Origin: Thermoflexales bacterium
GTDB taxonomy: Bacteria; Chloroflexota; Anaerolineae; Fen-1058
DNA length: 7,220 nucleotides
Reading direction: 5' to 3'
NCBI GenBank assembly: GCA_016931085.1
Contig: JAFGFO010000164.1
Span: 1 to 7,220, forward strand
Shown here: one piece after another, positions 1-6,473 of the stretch
Layout of the letters: every line of letters starts with the position of its first letter
Position numbering within the stretch: the first letter of the stretch is position 1
Notes under the pieces: model-generated
The model's input: the letters and a program-made list of their open reading frames with translations, nothing else
Told to the model about the DNA's origin: nothing
Databases searched by the model: none
Translations under genes and position numbers: made by a program

Positions 1-31
1 CCTCCCCGAAAGCTCTAAGCTTTCGGGGAGG
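1..31. terminator. Perfect 14-bp hairpin, probable transcription terminator of a gene outside the window
   Basis: Bases 1-14 and 18-31 are exact reverse complements, separated by the 3-nt loop CTA. The stem is G+C-rich at its base (CCTCCCC/GGGGAGG). No T-run follows on the plus strand (TAAGTGGGG). If it is an intrinsic terminator it more likely serves a minus-strand gene whose T-tract would lie left of base 1, or it is a T-less hairpin at a gene end. The flanking sequence needed to decide is outside the window. Confidence 0.5.
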
Positions 32-123
32 TAAGTGGGGCGCCGAGCCACAAAATGACGCTATTGTGGGGGATATATGCTCATAATTGCCTACTGCTAC
101 GAATGCCCTGCCGTTTGATGAGC
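32..123. other. Short non-coding stretch with one weak hairpin
   Basis: No convincing gene is visible here. A 6-bp perfect inverted repeat, CCACAA (48-53) and TTGTGG (64-69), surrounds a 10-nt loop and is followed by GGGGATATATG. It has no T-tract and is not clearly a terminator. A small plus-strand reading frame starting with TTG at 87 runs through the promoter and leader repeat to 275. It looks accidental. Confidence 0.35.
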
Positions 124-152
124 TTGTCAAAAAGCCGCCAGCCTGGTATAAT
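124..152 (+). promoter_or_regulatory. Extended -10 housekeeping promoter of dedA with a dyad over the -10
   Basis: The -35 is TTGTCA (124-129), the spacer is 17 nt, and the -10 is a perfect TATAAT (147-152) preceded by TGG (144-146), giving an extended -10. The predicted start of transcription is near base 159, leaving a leader of about 100 nt before the dedA ATG at 263. An exact 8-bp inverted repeat, GCCGCCAG (134-141) and CTGGCGGC (153-160), flanks the -10. Its left arm lies upstream of the predicted start, so it cannot fold in the RNA. If it is functional it acts as DNA, for example as an operator. Confidence 0.75.
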
Positions 153-165
153 CTGGCGGCGCTCA

Positions 166-218
166 GTAGGGGCAACCTCCTGTGGTTGCCTTTGGCAGGC
201 GCTGAGGCCTGCCCCTAT
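166..218 (+). repeat. Composite palindromic element in the dedA leader (REP-like)
   Basis: Three overlapping inverted repeats are present. CAACC (173-177) pairs with GGTTG (184-188). GGCAGGC (194-200) pairs with GCCTGCC (207-213). An outer 8-bp helix, TAGGGGCA (167-174) with TGCCCCTA (210-217), uses bases from both inner hairpins, so the two folds exclude each other. The TAGGGGC...GCCCCTA framing resembles the dispersed intergenic palindromes found in many bacterial genomes. Whether it is multicopy in this genome cannot be seen from the window. It could also act as an RNA switch in the leader. Confidence 0.5.
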
Positions 219-262
219 GTAGAGGCAGACACTTTCAGTTGCCAATCGGCTAGAGGTGATGG

Positions 263-919
263 ATGGAATTGCTAAGCTTTCTGTTGGACTTGTTTCTTCA
301 TCTGGACACGCATCTCAACGAGATCATCCAGAACTATGGCGCCTGGACTTATGGTATCCTTTTCTTTGTGATCTTCATGGAAACCGGCTTTGTCGTGACC
401 CCTTTCTTGCCCGGCGACTCGTTGTTGTTTGCCGCCGGCGCTTTTGCCGCGCTCGGCTCGCTCGACGTCGCGCTTCTTTGGGCCCTCCTCTTTACGGCCG
501 CCGTCGTGGGTGACGGCGTCAATTACTGGATCGGCCATGCCATAGGCCCGCGCGTTTTTGAGCGCGACTATCGCTTTTTGAAACGCGAGTACCTGGTCAA
601 GACCCAAAAATTTTACGAAAAGCACGGCGGCAAGACGATCGTCCTGGCCCGCTTTGTGCCGATCGTGCGCACCTTCGCCCCCTTCGTGGCCGGCGTGGGC
701 ACCATGGCCTACAGACGCTTTGTCATCTACAACGTTTTAGGCGCTTTTCTGTGGACCGCGCTCTTCATTTTTGGCGGTTATTTCTTTGGCAATATCCCCA
801 TCGTCAAGCAGAACTTTGAAATCGTCGTCGTGGCGATTATCATGATCTCTGTCTTGCCCATGGGTGTCGAATACCTTCGCAGCCGCAATCCAGCCGCCAG
901 CGAGCCGGCTGCCTCCTAA
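263..919 (+). CDS. DedA-family integral membrane protein
   Basis: This 218-residue protein matches the usual DedA length of about 220. The hallmark segments are present. ETGFVVTPFLPGDSLLF (residues 40-56) contains the acidic pair E40/D52, and LARFVPIVRTFAPFVAGVG (128-146) contains R130 and R136. Equivalent residues are essential in the E. coli paralogues YqjA and YghB. Hydrophobic segments lie near 30-50, 53-90, 138-175 and 186-204. The family supports proton-dependent membrane homeostasis, and members have been implicated in flipping undecaprenyl phosphate and phospholipids. The substrate here is unknown. The start at 263 is preceded by AGAGG at 252-256, a normal Shine-Dalgarno spacing. A GTG (256) and an ATG (259) lie in another frame that soon diverges into nonsense. 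The gene is monocistronic, has its own promoter at 124-152, and converges on the next gene. Confidence 0.93.
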   Translation: MELLSFLLDLFLHLDTHLNEIIQNYGAWTYGILFFVIFMETGFVVTPFLPGDSLLFAAGAFAALGSLDVALLWALLFTAAVVGDGVNYWIGHAIGPRVFERDYRFLKREYLVKTQKFYEKHGGKTIVLARFVPIVRTFAPFVAGVGTMAYRRFVIYNVLGAFLWTALFIFGGYFFGNIPIVKQNFEIVVVAIIMISVLPMGVEYLRSRNPAASEPAAS

Positions 920-932
920 ACCCGATCTAATG

Positions 933-990
933 ATCCGCTAATTCTCGCGAATTTCGCTAACCTTATATCTATTTGCGCAGATTAGCGGAT
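933..990. repeat. Long inverted repeat between convergent genes, possible bidirectional terminator
   Basis: ATCCGCTAAT (933-942) and ATTAGCGGAT (981-990) are exact reverse complements enclosing 38 nt. The motif CGCTAA recurs inside at 955-960, and the arms extend imperfectly inward (CGCG near 946-949 against GCGC near 975-978). It sits between the stop codons of dedA (919) and the minus-strand gene (996), where a shared terminator is expected. A/T-rich sequence flanks it (AAAAAT at 991-996, which reads as a U-rich run for the minus-strand transcript). It may instead be a dispersed palindromic repeat or miniature element. Confidence 0.5.
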
Positions 991-995
991 AAAAA

Positions 996-3008
996 TCAAT
1001 CGTCTCGGCCGGGGTACGGCCCGTACGAAGCCACGATGTCCTTGGTCAGATAGACCTGTTCCATCGCCTCCCACCACGTCAGCCCGTCCATCTTTTGGAA
1101 ATGCCAATACTCGATGTCAGGAAAGTACCACCGCCAGCGATAGATGGCTTGAACGCGGCTCCAGCCGTAATCGGCCGCCAGGGTGGTAAAGTCGATATAG
1201 TAACCGGCCGGGATCTTTTTGTGCTGCCCGCCTTCCTCGGCCGCTTCCCCACCCAGGCTGCGCGCGTTCAGGTCCCAGGGCGCTTCGCGCAGCGGCTCGC
1301 CCAGGCTGCCGTCTTGCACGGCGGCGCGCATGTACACGCGCCAGTAGACCGTGTAGCCGATGTCTTCACGCACTACCTCGATGTTGTACTGGGGATTGGT
1401 GATATATTCGGGCCAGATGTCGAAGGCTCGCCCGGCGCAGTGCCACGTCCGGCGCGATTGGCCAGGCCTGGGCACGTGGTTCATGGGGCGCCACGCACTG
1501 GCTAGCTTAGCCAGGTAATCGTAGCCGGTCTCCTGGACGACCCGCTTGCGCAGCGCGCTGAAAGAGTCGTCCACCGCGTCGCTGAGCAAGAAGCGCTGGC
1601 TAAAGTCGGGCAGCGTGACCAGCGTGAACGGCGGCGTCGAGGTGATGGGCGAGTTGATCACTTCCAGGTACAGCGGCGGCGCCTTGAGCGAGGCCTGGCC
1701 ACTGATACGGTCGATGGTTTCGGCCGGGATAGGCAGGTGTGTCCAGGTGGGGGAATGGATGATTTCACGCCCGCCGAACGTTTGCTGCGCCAGCCCCCAG
1801 CCGTACAAGCTGGCTGCCACCAGGTAACCCTGCTCGTCCCGGTTATACACAAAGCCCAGGCTGGTATCGTCGGGTGAGAAAGCTGGCGCAGTGCCCTGTC
1901 CAAACAACTCCACGTGTGAATCGGTGACTTTGCCGGTCTTCCAGTCAAAGGTGTTGATGTAAATCACCTGGTCGCCGGCGCGCCCCGAGGTGTAAGCCAG
2001 TCGCGCCCCATCGTGCGACCATGTCGGCTGATCTTCTTCACGATCGGGGCTGTGCGTCAGGTTGACTGCTCCATAGTTGCCGGCCCGATCCAGGGCGTAC
2101 AGAAAGATATCCTTGTTCCCTTCACGATAAGAAACAAAGGCGATGTAACGACCGTCTGGCGACCAGGCCGGCGAGAAATCGGGCGCGCTGTTATCGGTCA
2201 ACTGGATGGTCTGCTTGCCATCGCGATCGATCAGGTAAATATCCAGGTTGTCATTCCGGTAGGACTCCACCGCCAGCCATTGGCCATCGGGTGACCAGGA
2301 GGGGGCCGTCTCGTAGGAGGTGGTATAGGTCAGACGGGTGACGATGCTGCTGGCGACATCCATGCGGTAAATTTCCCAGTTGCCGTCGCGGCGGCTGGCA
2401 AAAGCCAACTCGCGCCCGTCCGGCGAGAAGGCCGGGTCGCGATCCTCGGACGGCTCCCACGTCAGCCGGGTCAAGCGCCGGTCGCCCAGGTTGATGGCGT
2501 AAATGTCATCGTTGCCTTCTCGACGTAGGGTGAAAGCCACCGCACCCCCGCCGCCAAATGGGGTGGGAACAGGAGTGGGTATGAGCGGAGTGGGCGAGGC
2601 GCTTGGAACAAGCGTGGGCGAGCGTGTGGGCAGCGTGAGGGCCGGTGTAACTGGCACGATGATCGCGGCGGCCGGCTGGCCCAGCACTCGGAACAAGACG
2701 ACGAACAGGCCCAACACGAGCAGTGCGTTGGCGACGAACAGCCCGATGAGAATGTACAACTGCTTGCGCTTGACGACGAACGTGTGCTGAGGGTGGAGTC
2801 GCTGTGGAGAGGCGGCTGTGACTGTGGCCGGCACAGGCGGCGGCGCTTGTGAAGGGCGGCGCCATCGGCCAAGCAGTGCTCTCATACGGTCTGCCAGAGG
2901 GGCTAATCTCGCCCGTAGCGCCAGGCGCTCCCTCACCCGAAAGAACAGCTCCCTGAATGCCAAACGCGCTTTCAGACGATCCCAAACATTGCCAAGCCTT
3001 TCTTTCAT
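996..3008 (-). CDS. Membrane-anchored TolB-like PD40 propeller protein with M15 (VanX/VanY-like) peptidase domain
   Basis: The protein has 670 residues. An Arg/Leu-rich amphipathic cytoplasmic segment (1-55) precedes one membrane helix (about 84-108) and a Pro/Thr/Ser linker (118-150). Six propeller blades follow (155-425), five carrying clear PD40 signatures such as AFSPDGRELAF (193-203), SWSPDGQWLAV (237-247) and AWSPDGRYIAF (281-291). The C-terminal domain (about 480-655) shows the M15 metallopeptidase pattern: SAWRP (504-508, Arg507), H-x6-D in HCAGRAFD (His523, Asp530), and E-x2-H in EYWHF (Glu633, His636). The H/D and E/H spacings equal those of VanX. About 100 residues separate the two zinc motifs, more than is usual, so there is an insertion at about 540-600. 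I infer an extracytoplasmic D,D-carboxy- or dipeptidase on peptidoglycan stems, with the propeller binding a partner or the wall. Without the M15 domain it would simply be called a PD40 protein. No Shine-Dalgarno precedes the ATG; see the promoter at 3017-3046. Confidence 0.85.
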   Translation of the reverse strand: MKERLGNVWDRLKARLAFRELFFRVRERLALRARLAPLADRMRALLGRWRRPSQAPPPVPATVTAASPQRLHPQHTFVVKRKQLYILIGLFVANALLVLGLFVVLFRVLGQPAAAIIVPVTPALTLPTRSPTLVPSASPTPLIPTPVPTPFGGGGAVAFTLRREGNDDIYAINLGDRRLTRLTWEPSEDRDPAFSPDGRELAFASRRDGNWEIYRMDVASSIVTRLTYTTSYETAPSWSPDGQWLAVESYRNDNLDIYLIDRDGKQTIQLTDNSAPDFSPAWSPDGRYIAFVSYREGNKDIFLYALDRAGNYGAVNLTHSPDREEDQPTWSHDGARLAYTSGRAGDQVIYINTFDWKTGKVTDSHVELFGQGTAPAFSPDDTSLGFVYNRDEQGYLVAASLYGWGLAQQTFGGREIIHSPTWTHLPIPAETIDRISGQASLKAPPLYLEVINSPITSTPPFTLVTLPDFSQRFLLSDAVDDSFSALRKRVVQETGYDYLAKLASAWRPMNHVPRPGQSRRTWHCAGRAFDIWPEYITNPQYNIEVVREDIGYTVYWRVYMRAAVQDGSLGEPLREAPWDLNARSLGGEAAEEGGQHKKIPAGYYIDFTTLAADYGWSRVQAIYRWRWYFPDIEYWHFQKMDGLTWWEAMEQVYLTKDIVASYGPYPGRDD

Positions 3009-3016
3009 CAGAGTTG

Positions 3017-3046
3017 ACTATAACACGGACAGGGGGGGATTGTCAA
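3017..3046 (-). promoter_or_regulatory. Promoter of the PD40-M15 gene, predicted near-leaderless
   Basis: Read on the minus strand, the -35 is TTGACA (3046-3041), the spacer is 18 nt, and the -10 is TATAGT (3022-3017) preceded by TGT, an extended -10. Transcription would begin near 3010, two bases before the ATG (3008-3006), and there is no ribosome-binding sequence. The spacer contains a run of seven C on this strand (plus-strand G at 3032-3038). Confidence 0.65.
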
Positions 3047-3076
3047 GCTGCCAGGACTTTCTTTCTGTTCGATTCG

Positions 3077-3085
3077 TGGTATACT
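3077..3085 (+). promoter_or_regulatory. Extended -10 promoter of the solute-binding protein/VanW operon
   Basis: TGGTATACT (3077-3085) is an extended -10. No good -35 lies 16-18 nt upstream, where the sequence is T/C-rich around 3057-3063. The predicted transcription start falls at about 3092, which is the in-frame GTG proposed as the start codon, so the message would be leaderless. It diverges from the promoter at 3017-3046. Confidence 0.55.
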
Positions 3086-3091
3086 CCTGCT

Positions 3092-4567
3092 GTGGATAGA
3101 TTACTTGCATGGCCCAAGTTATTGCTCGCTCGCTTGACTCGCGGCCTGGCTGGCCTGCGGCTGCCGCCCGCCCCCGCTTGGCTGCCGGCCTGGCGCCCCC
3201 GCTTGCCTTGGGGCCTGCTGCGCAAGCTGTTCTGGCTCAGCCTGGCTGCCGGCCTGGCAGCGGCGACGCTGGCCCTGGTCGCCTCGCAAGGCTTCCAGCC
3301 GCCGGCCGTAGTGGCCCAGATACCGGCCGAGCTGACTCGCCTCAGCCTGGCCGGCGATGAGGTCATTTTGTGGTATGCCATGGATGCCGCCGCCAGCCGC
3401 GAGCTGGTCGAGCTGGTCGACGAGTTTAATGCTGAAAACCCTTGGGGGATCACGGTGGTGCCCCAAGCTCAGGCCAACTATGTGCACTTGCTTCAACGTC
3501 TCGAGACAACTTTCGCACGGGGAGCAGCCCCCGATCTGACCGCGCTCTATCCCTACCACGCGGCTGCTTATGCACTCGACGGCCGGGTAGTGGGCCTGGA
3601 TGCCTATATCGATCACCCAGAGTGGGGCCTGAGCCAGGCCGATTTGAATGACCTGCTCCCAGGCTTGTTGGAGAGCGAGCGCAACTCCCAATTTGACAAG
3701 CAGGTGGTGAGCTTCCCCCTCGGCCCGGACGCGTTCGTGTTGGTCTACAACGTGGATTGGCTGCGCAGCCTTGGCCATCAAGGCCCGCCGGCAAGCTGGA
3801 CGACGTTTAAAGAGCTGTGTGAACAGGCCGTGACAGATATGGATGGTGACGGCCAGCCGGATACCGCCGGCTACGCTTTTGTGCCCGATTCGCTAGTCTT
3901 TTCGGCCCTCGTGCTCGCTCGTGGCGGACAATTGCTGAGCGCCGATGGACGGCAGGTGCTCTTCAATAGCCCGGCCGGCGTACAAGCGTTGAGCACTTTG
4001 CAAGAGTTATACCGTTCCAAGTGCGCTTATAGCGTTGCAGGCTGGGGCTGGGATCGCCAGGACCTGGCCACTGCCAGGGTGTTATTCAATATCGTGCCAA
4101 GCAGCGCGCTGCTTGGCTACCAGGCGATCATCGAACGCGAATCGGCGTTCCGCTGGGGCGTCGCGCCGCTGCCGCACGACACCCCCACGCCCGTGACACC
4201 GCTGCAAGGCCAGAGTTGGACGGTCCTGAAAACCACCCCCGAGCGCCAAGTGGCCGCCTGGCTGTTCGTACGTTGGTTCGCCCAAGCCCGCCAGGTACGG
4301 CGCTGGGCGCGGGCCAGCTCGACAGTCCCGATTCGCCTCTCCGTGGCCAGAGAGCTGCTAGAGATTCCAGATACCCCTCCAGCTTTTAAGACTGTGCTGG
4401 AGCTGGCTACGTATGGACAGCCTGAGCCATCCACCCCGGCCTGGAACGCGCTGAGAGGAATGGCGGTGGAAGCCATGCAAGCCGTCGTGGAGGGGGCGGA
4501 TCCGAAAAATGCCCTGGATCGAGCCGCCATGTCCGCCAACTCGATTCTGGGCGAGGAACGACCCTGA
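3092..4567 (+). CDS. Membrane-anchored family-1 extracellular solute-binding protein
   Basis: With the GTG at 3092 the protein has 491 residues. A basic, Pro/Trp-rich cytoplasmic segment (1-45) precedes a signal-anchor helix (about 46-65). There is no lipobox cysteine. The rest is a UgpB/MalE-type periplasmic-binding fold: the opening VILWYAMD (91-98), FNAENPWGITV near 112, the hinge-region YNVDWL (219-224), the Asp-rich loop DMDGDGQPDTAGY (249-261), and the late segment GQSWTV near 373. Such proteins deliver sugars or glycerol phosphates to ABC importers. No permease or ATPase gene is in the window, so it may work with a distant transporter or act as a ligand sensor. An upstream ATG at 2957 is in frame but lies inside the divergent gene and upstream of the promoter. 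Its added residues do not resemble a signal sequence. The stop overlaps the VanW start (TGATG), indicating an operon with translational coupling. Confidence 0.85.
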   Translation: MDRLLAWPKLLLARLTRGLAGLRLPPAPAWLPAWRPRLPWGLLRKLFWLSLAAGLAAATLALVASQGFQPPAVVAQIPAELTRLSLAGDEVILWYAMDAAASRELVELVDEFNAENPWGITVVPQAQANYVHLLQRLETTFARGAAPDLTALYPYHAAAYALDGRVVGLDAYIDHPEWGLSQADLNDLLPGLLESERNSQFDKQVVSFPLGPDAFVLVYNVDWLRSLGHQGPPASWTTFKELCEQAVTDMDGDGQPDTAGYAFVPDSLVFSALVLARGGQLLSADGRQVLFNSPAGVQALSTLQELYRSKCAYSVAGWGWDRQDLATARVLFNIVPSSALLGYQAIIERESAFRWGVAPLPHDTPTPVTPLQGQSWTVLKTTPERQVAAWLFVRWFAQARQVRRWARASSTVPIRLSVARELLEIPDTPPAFKTVLELATYGQPEPSTPAWNALRGMAVEAMQAVVEGADPKNALDRAAMSANSILGEERP

Positions 4568-6411
4568 TGCGTGCTAGCGCGTTGCCCGCTCGCCCGGCCT
4601 CACGGCTTTGGATTCACCTGCTTCCCCCAGGCTTGCTCCTCGGCGTCCTGGCGATGGTAGCCGTGTGTGTGGCTGCCTTTGAGCTGTATCACTCGGAACG
4701 CATCTACCCCGGCGTCAAGCTGTGGGGGATTGACCTGAGCGGGGCAAGTTACGAGGAGGCGACAGCACTCGTGCGCATGCGCCTCGTGTACATGGAACAG
4801 CCAGCCCTGACGCTGCGCGATGGCGATCAAGCCTGGCCGGTGCGCCCGTCCGAGCTCGGGGCACGCCTCGACACCCCTGCACTGGTCGAGGCGGCTTATC
4901 GCCTGGGACGGACCGGCAGCCCGCTCGAACGGGCGCAAGCCCAAATCGAACTGTGGCGCTGGGGCCGGCAGTTGTCGCCTATCGTCGTGTTTGACCCGGC
5001 CGTCGCGCGCGGCTACCTGGATCGCCTGGCCGTCTCGATCGATCGCCCGGCCCAAGACGCCGGGCTGCGGCTAGACGGTATGCAGGTCATCACGACCCCG
5101 GCGCGCGCCGGGCGCGCGCTCGAGGCGACCCCTGTGGTCGATGGCTTGCAAGCGGCCATCAGCCGCCTGCAACCGGCCGATATCACCCTGCCTTTCCGAG
5201 CCGTCCAACCGAGCGTGGCCGATATCGAGCAGCCCAGCCGGCAACTGAACAGCTTGTTGAGTGGCCCCCTGACCCTGGTTGAGCCTTCAGGCAGCGTGAC
5301 CGGCACCTGGACGATTGCGCCTCAAGACCTGGCCAGGATGGTGGTCCTTCGTCGCGAAGGCATTGGCGATGACCCGCGTGCAGGAGATCAGATCCTGGTT
5401 ACGCTCGATCAGACCCAACTGCAAGCTGTGTTGGAACCCATCGTGCCTCTCGTCACTCGGCCGGCGGCCAGCGGCCGCTACGTGTTCGATGATGACAACG
5501 CCCAGTTTATCGTGGTCTCGCCAAGCGTCGATGGCCAAGAACTGGATGTACAAGCCACGCTGGCCCAGATTAACCAGCAGGCGTTCACGGACGGCAACCG
5601 GCGCGTGCCGCTGGTCTTGCGACCAGTCAAGGCGAAATACCATGACGGGATGACGCCACAGGAGTTGGGGATTACCCAAGTGGTCGCCCAGGGGGTCACC
5701 TATTTCCTGGGCTCGTCGGCCGCGCGCGTTCACAATATCGCCGTGGCGGCTGCCAAGTTCCACGGCATCATCATCGCCCCCGGCGAGACTTTTTCCTTCA
5801 ACCAATACCTGGGCGACGTCAGCCTGGAGGAAGGTTACGAACAGGGGCTGATCATTTACGAGGGGCGGACGGTCGAAGGCGTGGGCGGCGGCGTGTGCCA
5901 GGTGTCTACCACGGTCCTGCGGGCCGCTTACCCGGCCGGCTTCCCCATCGTCGAGCGTTGGCCGCATGCTTATCGCGTTAGTTGGTACGAAAAAGGCTTT
6001 GGCCCCGGCCTCGATGCTACCGTGTTCGCGCCGCTGGTGGATTTTAAATTTACCAATGACACACCGTATCACCTGCTCATCGAAAGCTACACCAATGCCA
6101 CGGCTGGCACGCTCACCTTTAAATTTTATAGCACGCCGGATGGCCGCCAGGTCACGCTCGGGAAACCAGAAGTTGTGAATGTCGTGCCGCACGGCCCGGA
6201 CATCATCGAAGAAGATCCCAGCTTGCCGCCTGGCACGCGGAAGCAGGTCGATTGGGCGGTGGATGGGGCCGACGTGACCGTGCGGCGACTGGTCGAGCGG
6301 GACGGCGTTGTGTTGTACCAGGATGCGCTCTTTACGCGCTACCTGCCCTGGCAGGCCGTTTTCCAAGTCGGCCCGCCGCTGCCGGCCGAGGAGGGGGTGC
6401 CTCAGCCTTAA
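4567..6411 (+). CDS. VanW-domain protein with PG-binding repeats, candidate L,D-transpeptidase
   Basis: The protein has 614 residues. A short cytoplasmic tail is followed by a membrane helix (about 16-40). YPGVKLWGIDLSG (47-59) opens a PG_binding_4-type domain, and a second such domain covers about 220-355. The VanW domain (about 383-510) has RVHNI (387-391), APGETFSFNQYLG (404-416), the core GVGGGVCQVSTTV (438-450) with Cys444, and the H467 and DATVFAP (483-489) segments. A beta-rich tail follows (513-600). VanW domains were long of unknown function and have been reported as peptidoglycan L,D-transpeptidases in C. difficile, with the conserved Cys as the nucleophile. Extending this role here is inference. 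GAGGAA at 4553-4558 gives a good Shine-Dalgarno, and the ATG overlaps the upstream stop by one base. It is the last gene of the operon. Confidence 0.9.
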   Translation: MRASALPARPASRLWIHLLPPGLLLGVLAMVAVCVAAFELYHSERIYPGVKLWGIDLSGASYEEATALVRMRLVYMEQPALTLRDGDQAWPVRPSELGARLDTPALVEAAYRLGRTGSPLERAQAQIELWRWGRQLSPIVVFDPAVARGYLDRLAVSIDRPAQDAGLRLDGMQVITTPARAGRALEATPVVDGLQAAISRLQPADITLPFRAVQPSVADIEQPSRQLNSLLSGPLTLVEPSGSVTGTWTIAPQDLARMVVLRREGIGDDPRAGDQILVTLDQTQLQAVLEPIVPLVTRPAASGRYVFDDDNAQFIVVSPSVDGQELDVQATLAQINQQAFTDGNRRVPLVLRPVKAKYHDGMTPQELGITQVVAQGVTYFLGSSAARVHNIAVAAAKFHGIIIAPGETFSFNQYLGDVSLEEGYEQGLIIYEGRTVEGVGGGVCQVSTTVLRAAYPAGFPIVERWPHAYRVSWYEKGFGPGLDATVFAPLVDFKFTNDTPYHLLIESYTNATAGTLTFKFYSTPDGRQVTLGKPEVVNVVPHGPDIIEEDPSLPPGTRKQVDWAVDGADVTVRRLVERDGVVLYQDALFTRYLPWQAVFQVGPPLPAEEGVPQP

Positions 6412-6431
6412 CCTTGAAAAAATTTAAGGTT
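6410..6431 (+). terminator. Weak A/T-rich hairpin at the end of the VanW gene
   Basis: AACCTT (6410-6415) and AAGGTT (6426-6431) pair around a 10-nt A/T loop and overlap the stop codon. It has no G+C-rich stem and no T-tract, so termination here would be inefficient. The same A/T tract lies about 47-57 nt upstream of the predicted start of the next transcript. It may work mainly as an UP element. The strong terminator at 6647-6671 could also end this operon. Confidence 0.3.
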
Positions 6432-6438
6432 GAAAAGC

Positions 6439-6467
6439 TTGACAAGAATTGCCAAATAGGCTATAAT
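6439..6467 (+). promoter_or_regulatory. Perfect consensus promoter of a candidate small RNA
   Basis: TTGACA (6439-6444), a 17-nt spacer and TATAAT (6462-6467) match the sigma-70 consensus at all twelve positions. An A/T tract (6417-6427) lies where an UP element would be. Transcription is predicted to begin at about 6474. No reading frame of note lies downstream before the terminator at 6647-6671. Confidence 0.8.
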
Positions 6468-6473
6468 CATAAA

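Noticed and set aside
87..275. Small plus-strand frame of 62 codons starting with TTG
   Set aside because: It begins upstream of the predicted dedA transcription start, runs through the palindromic leader and overlaps the dedA start. It has no ribosome-binding site of its own and resembles no protein family.
2957..3091. Upstream ATG extension of the solute-binding protein
   Set aside because: The extra 45 codons lie within the divergent gene's coding region and both promoters, upstream of the extended -10 at 3077-3085. The residues do not look like a signal sequence. The GTG at 3092 fits the promoter better.
5287..6366. Long minus-strand open frame of 359 codons opposite the VanW gene
   Set aside because: It is a shadow of high-G+C coding sequence on the plus strand. 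The plus frame has full-length VanW and PG-binding domains, while the minus frame shows no recognisable domain.
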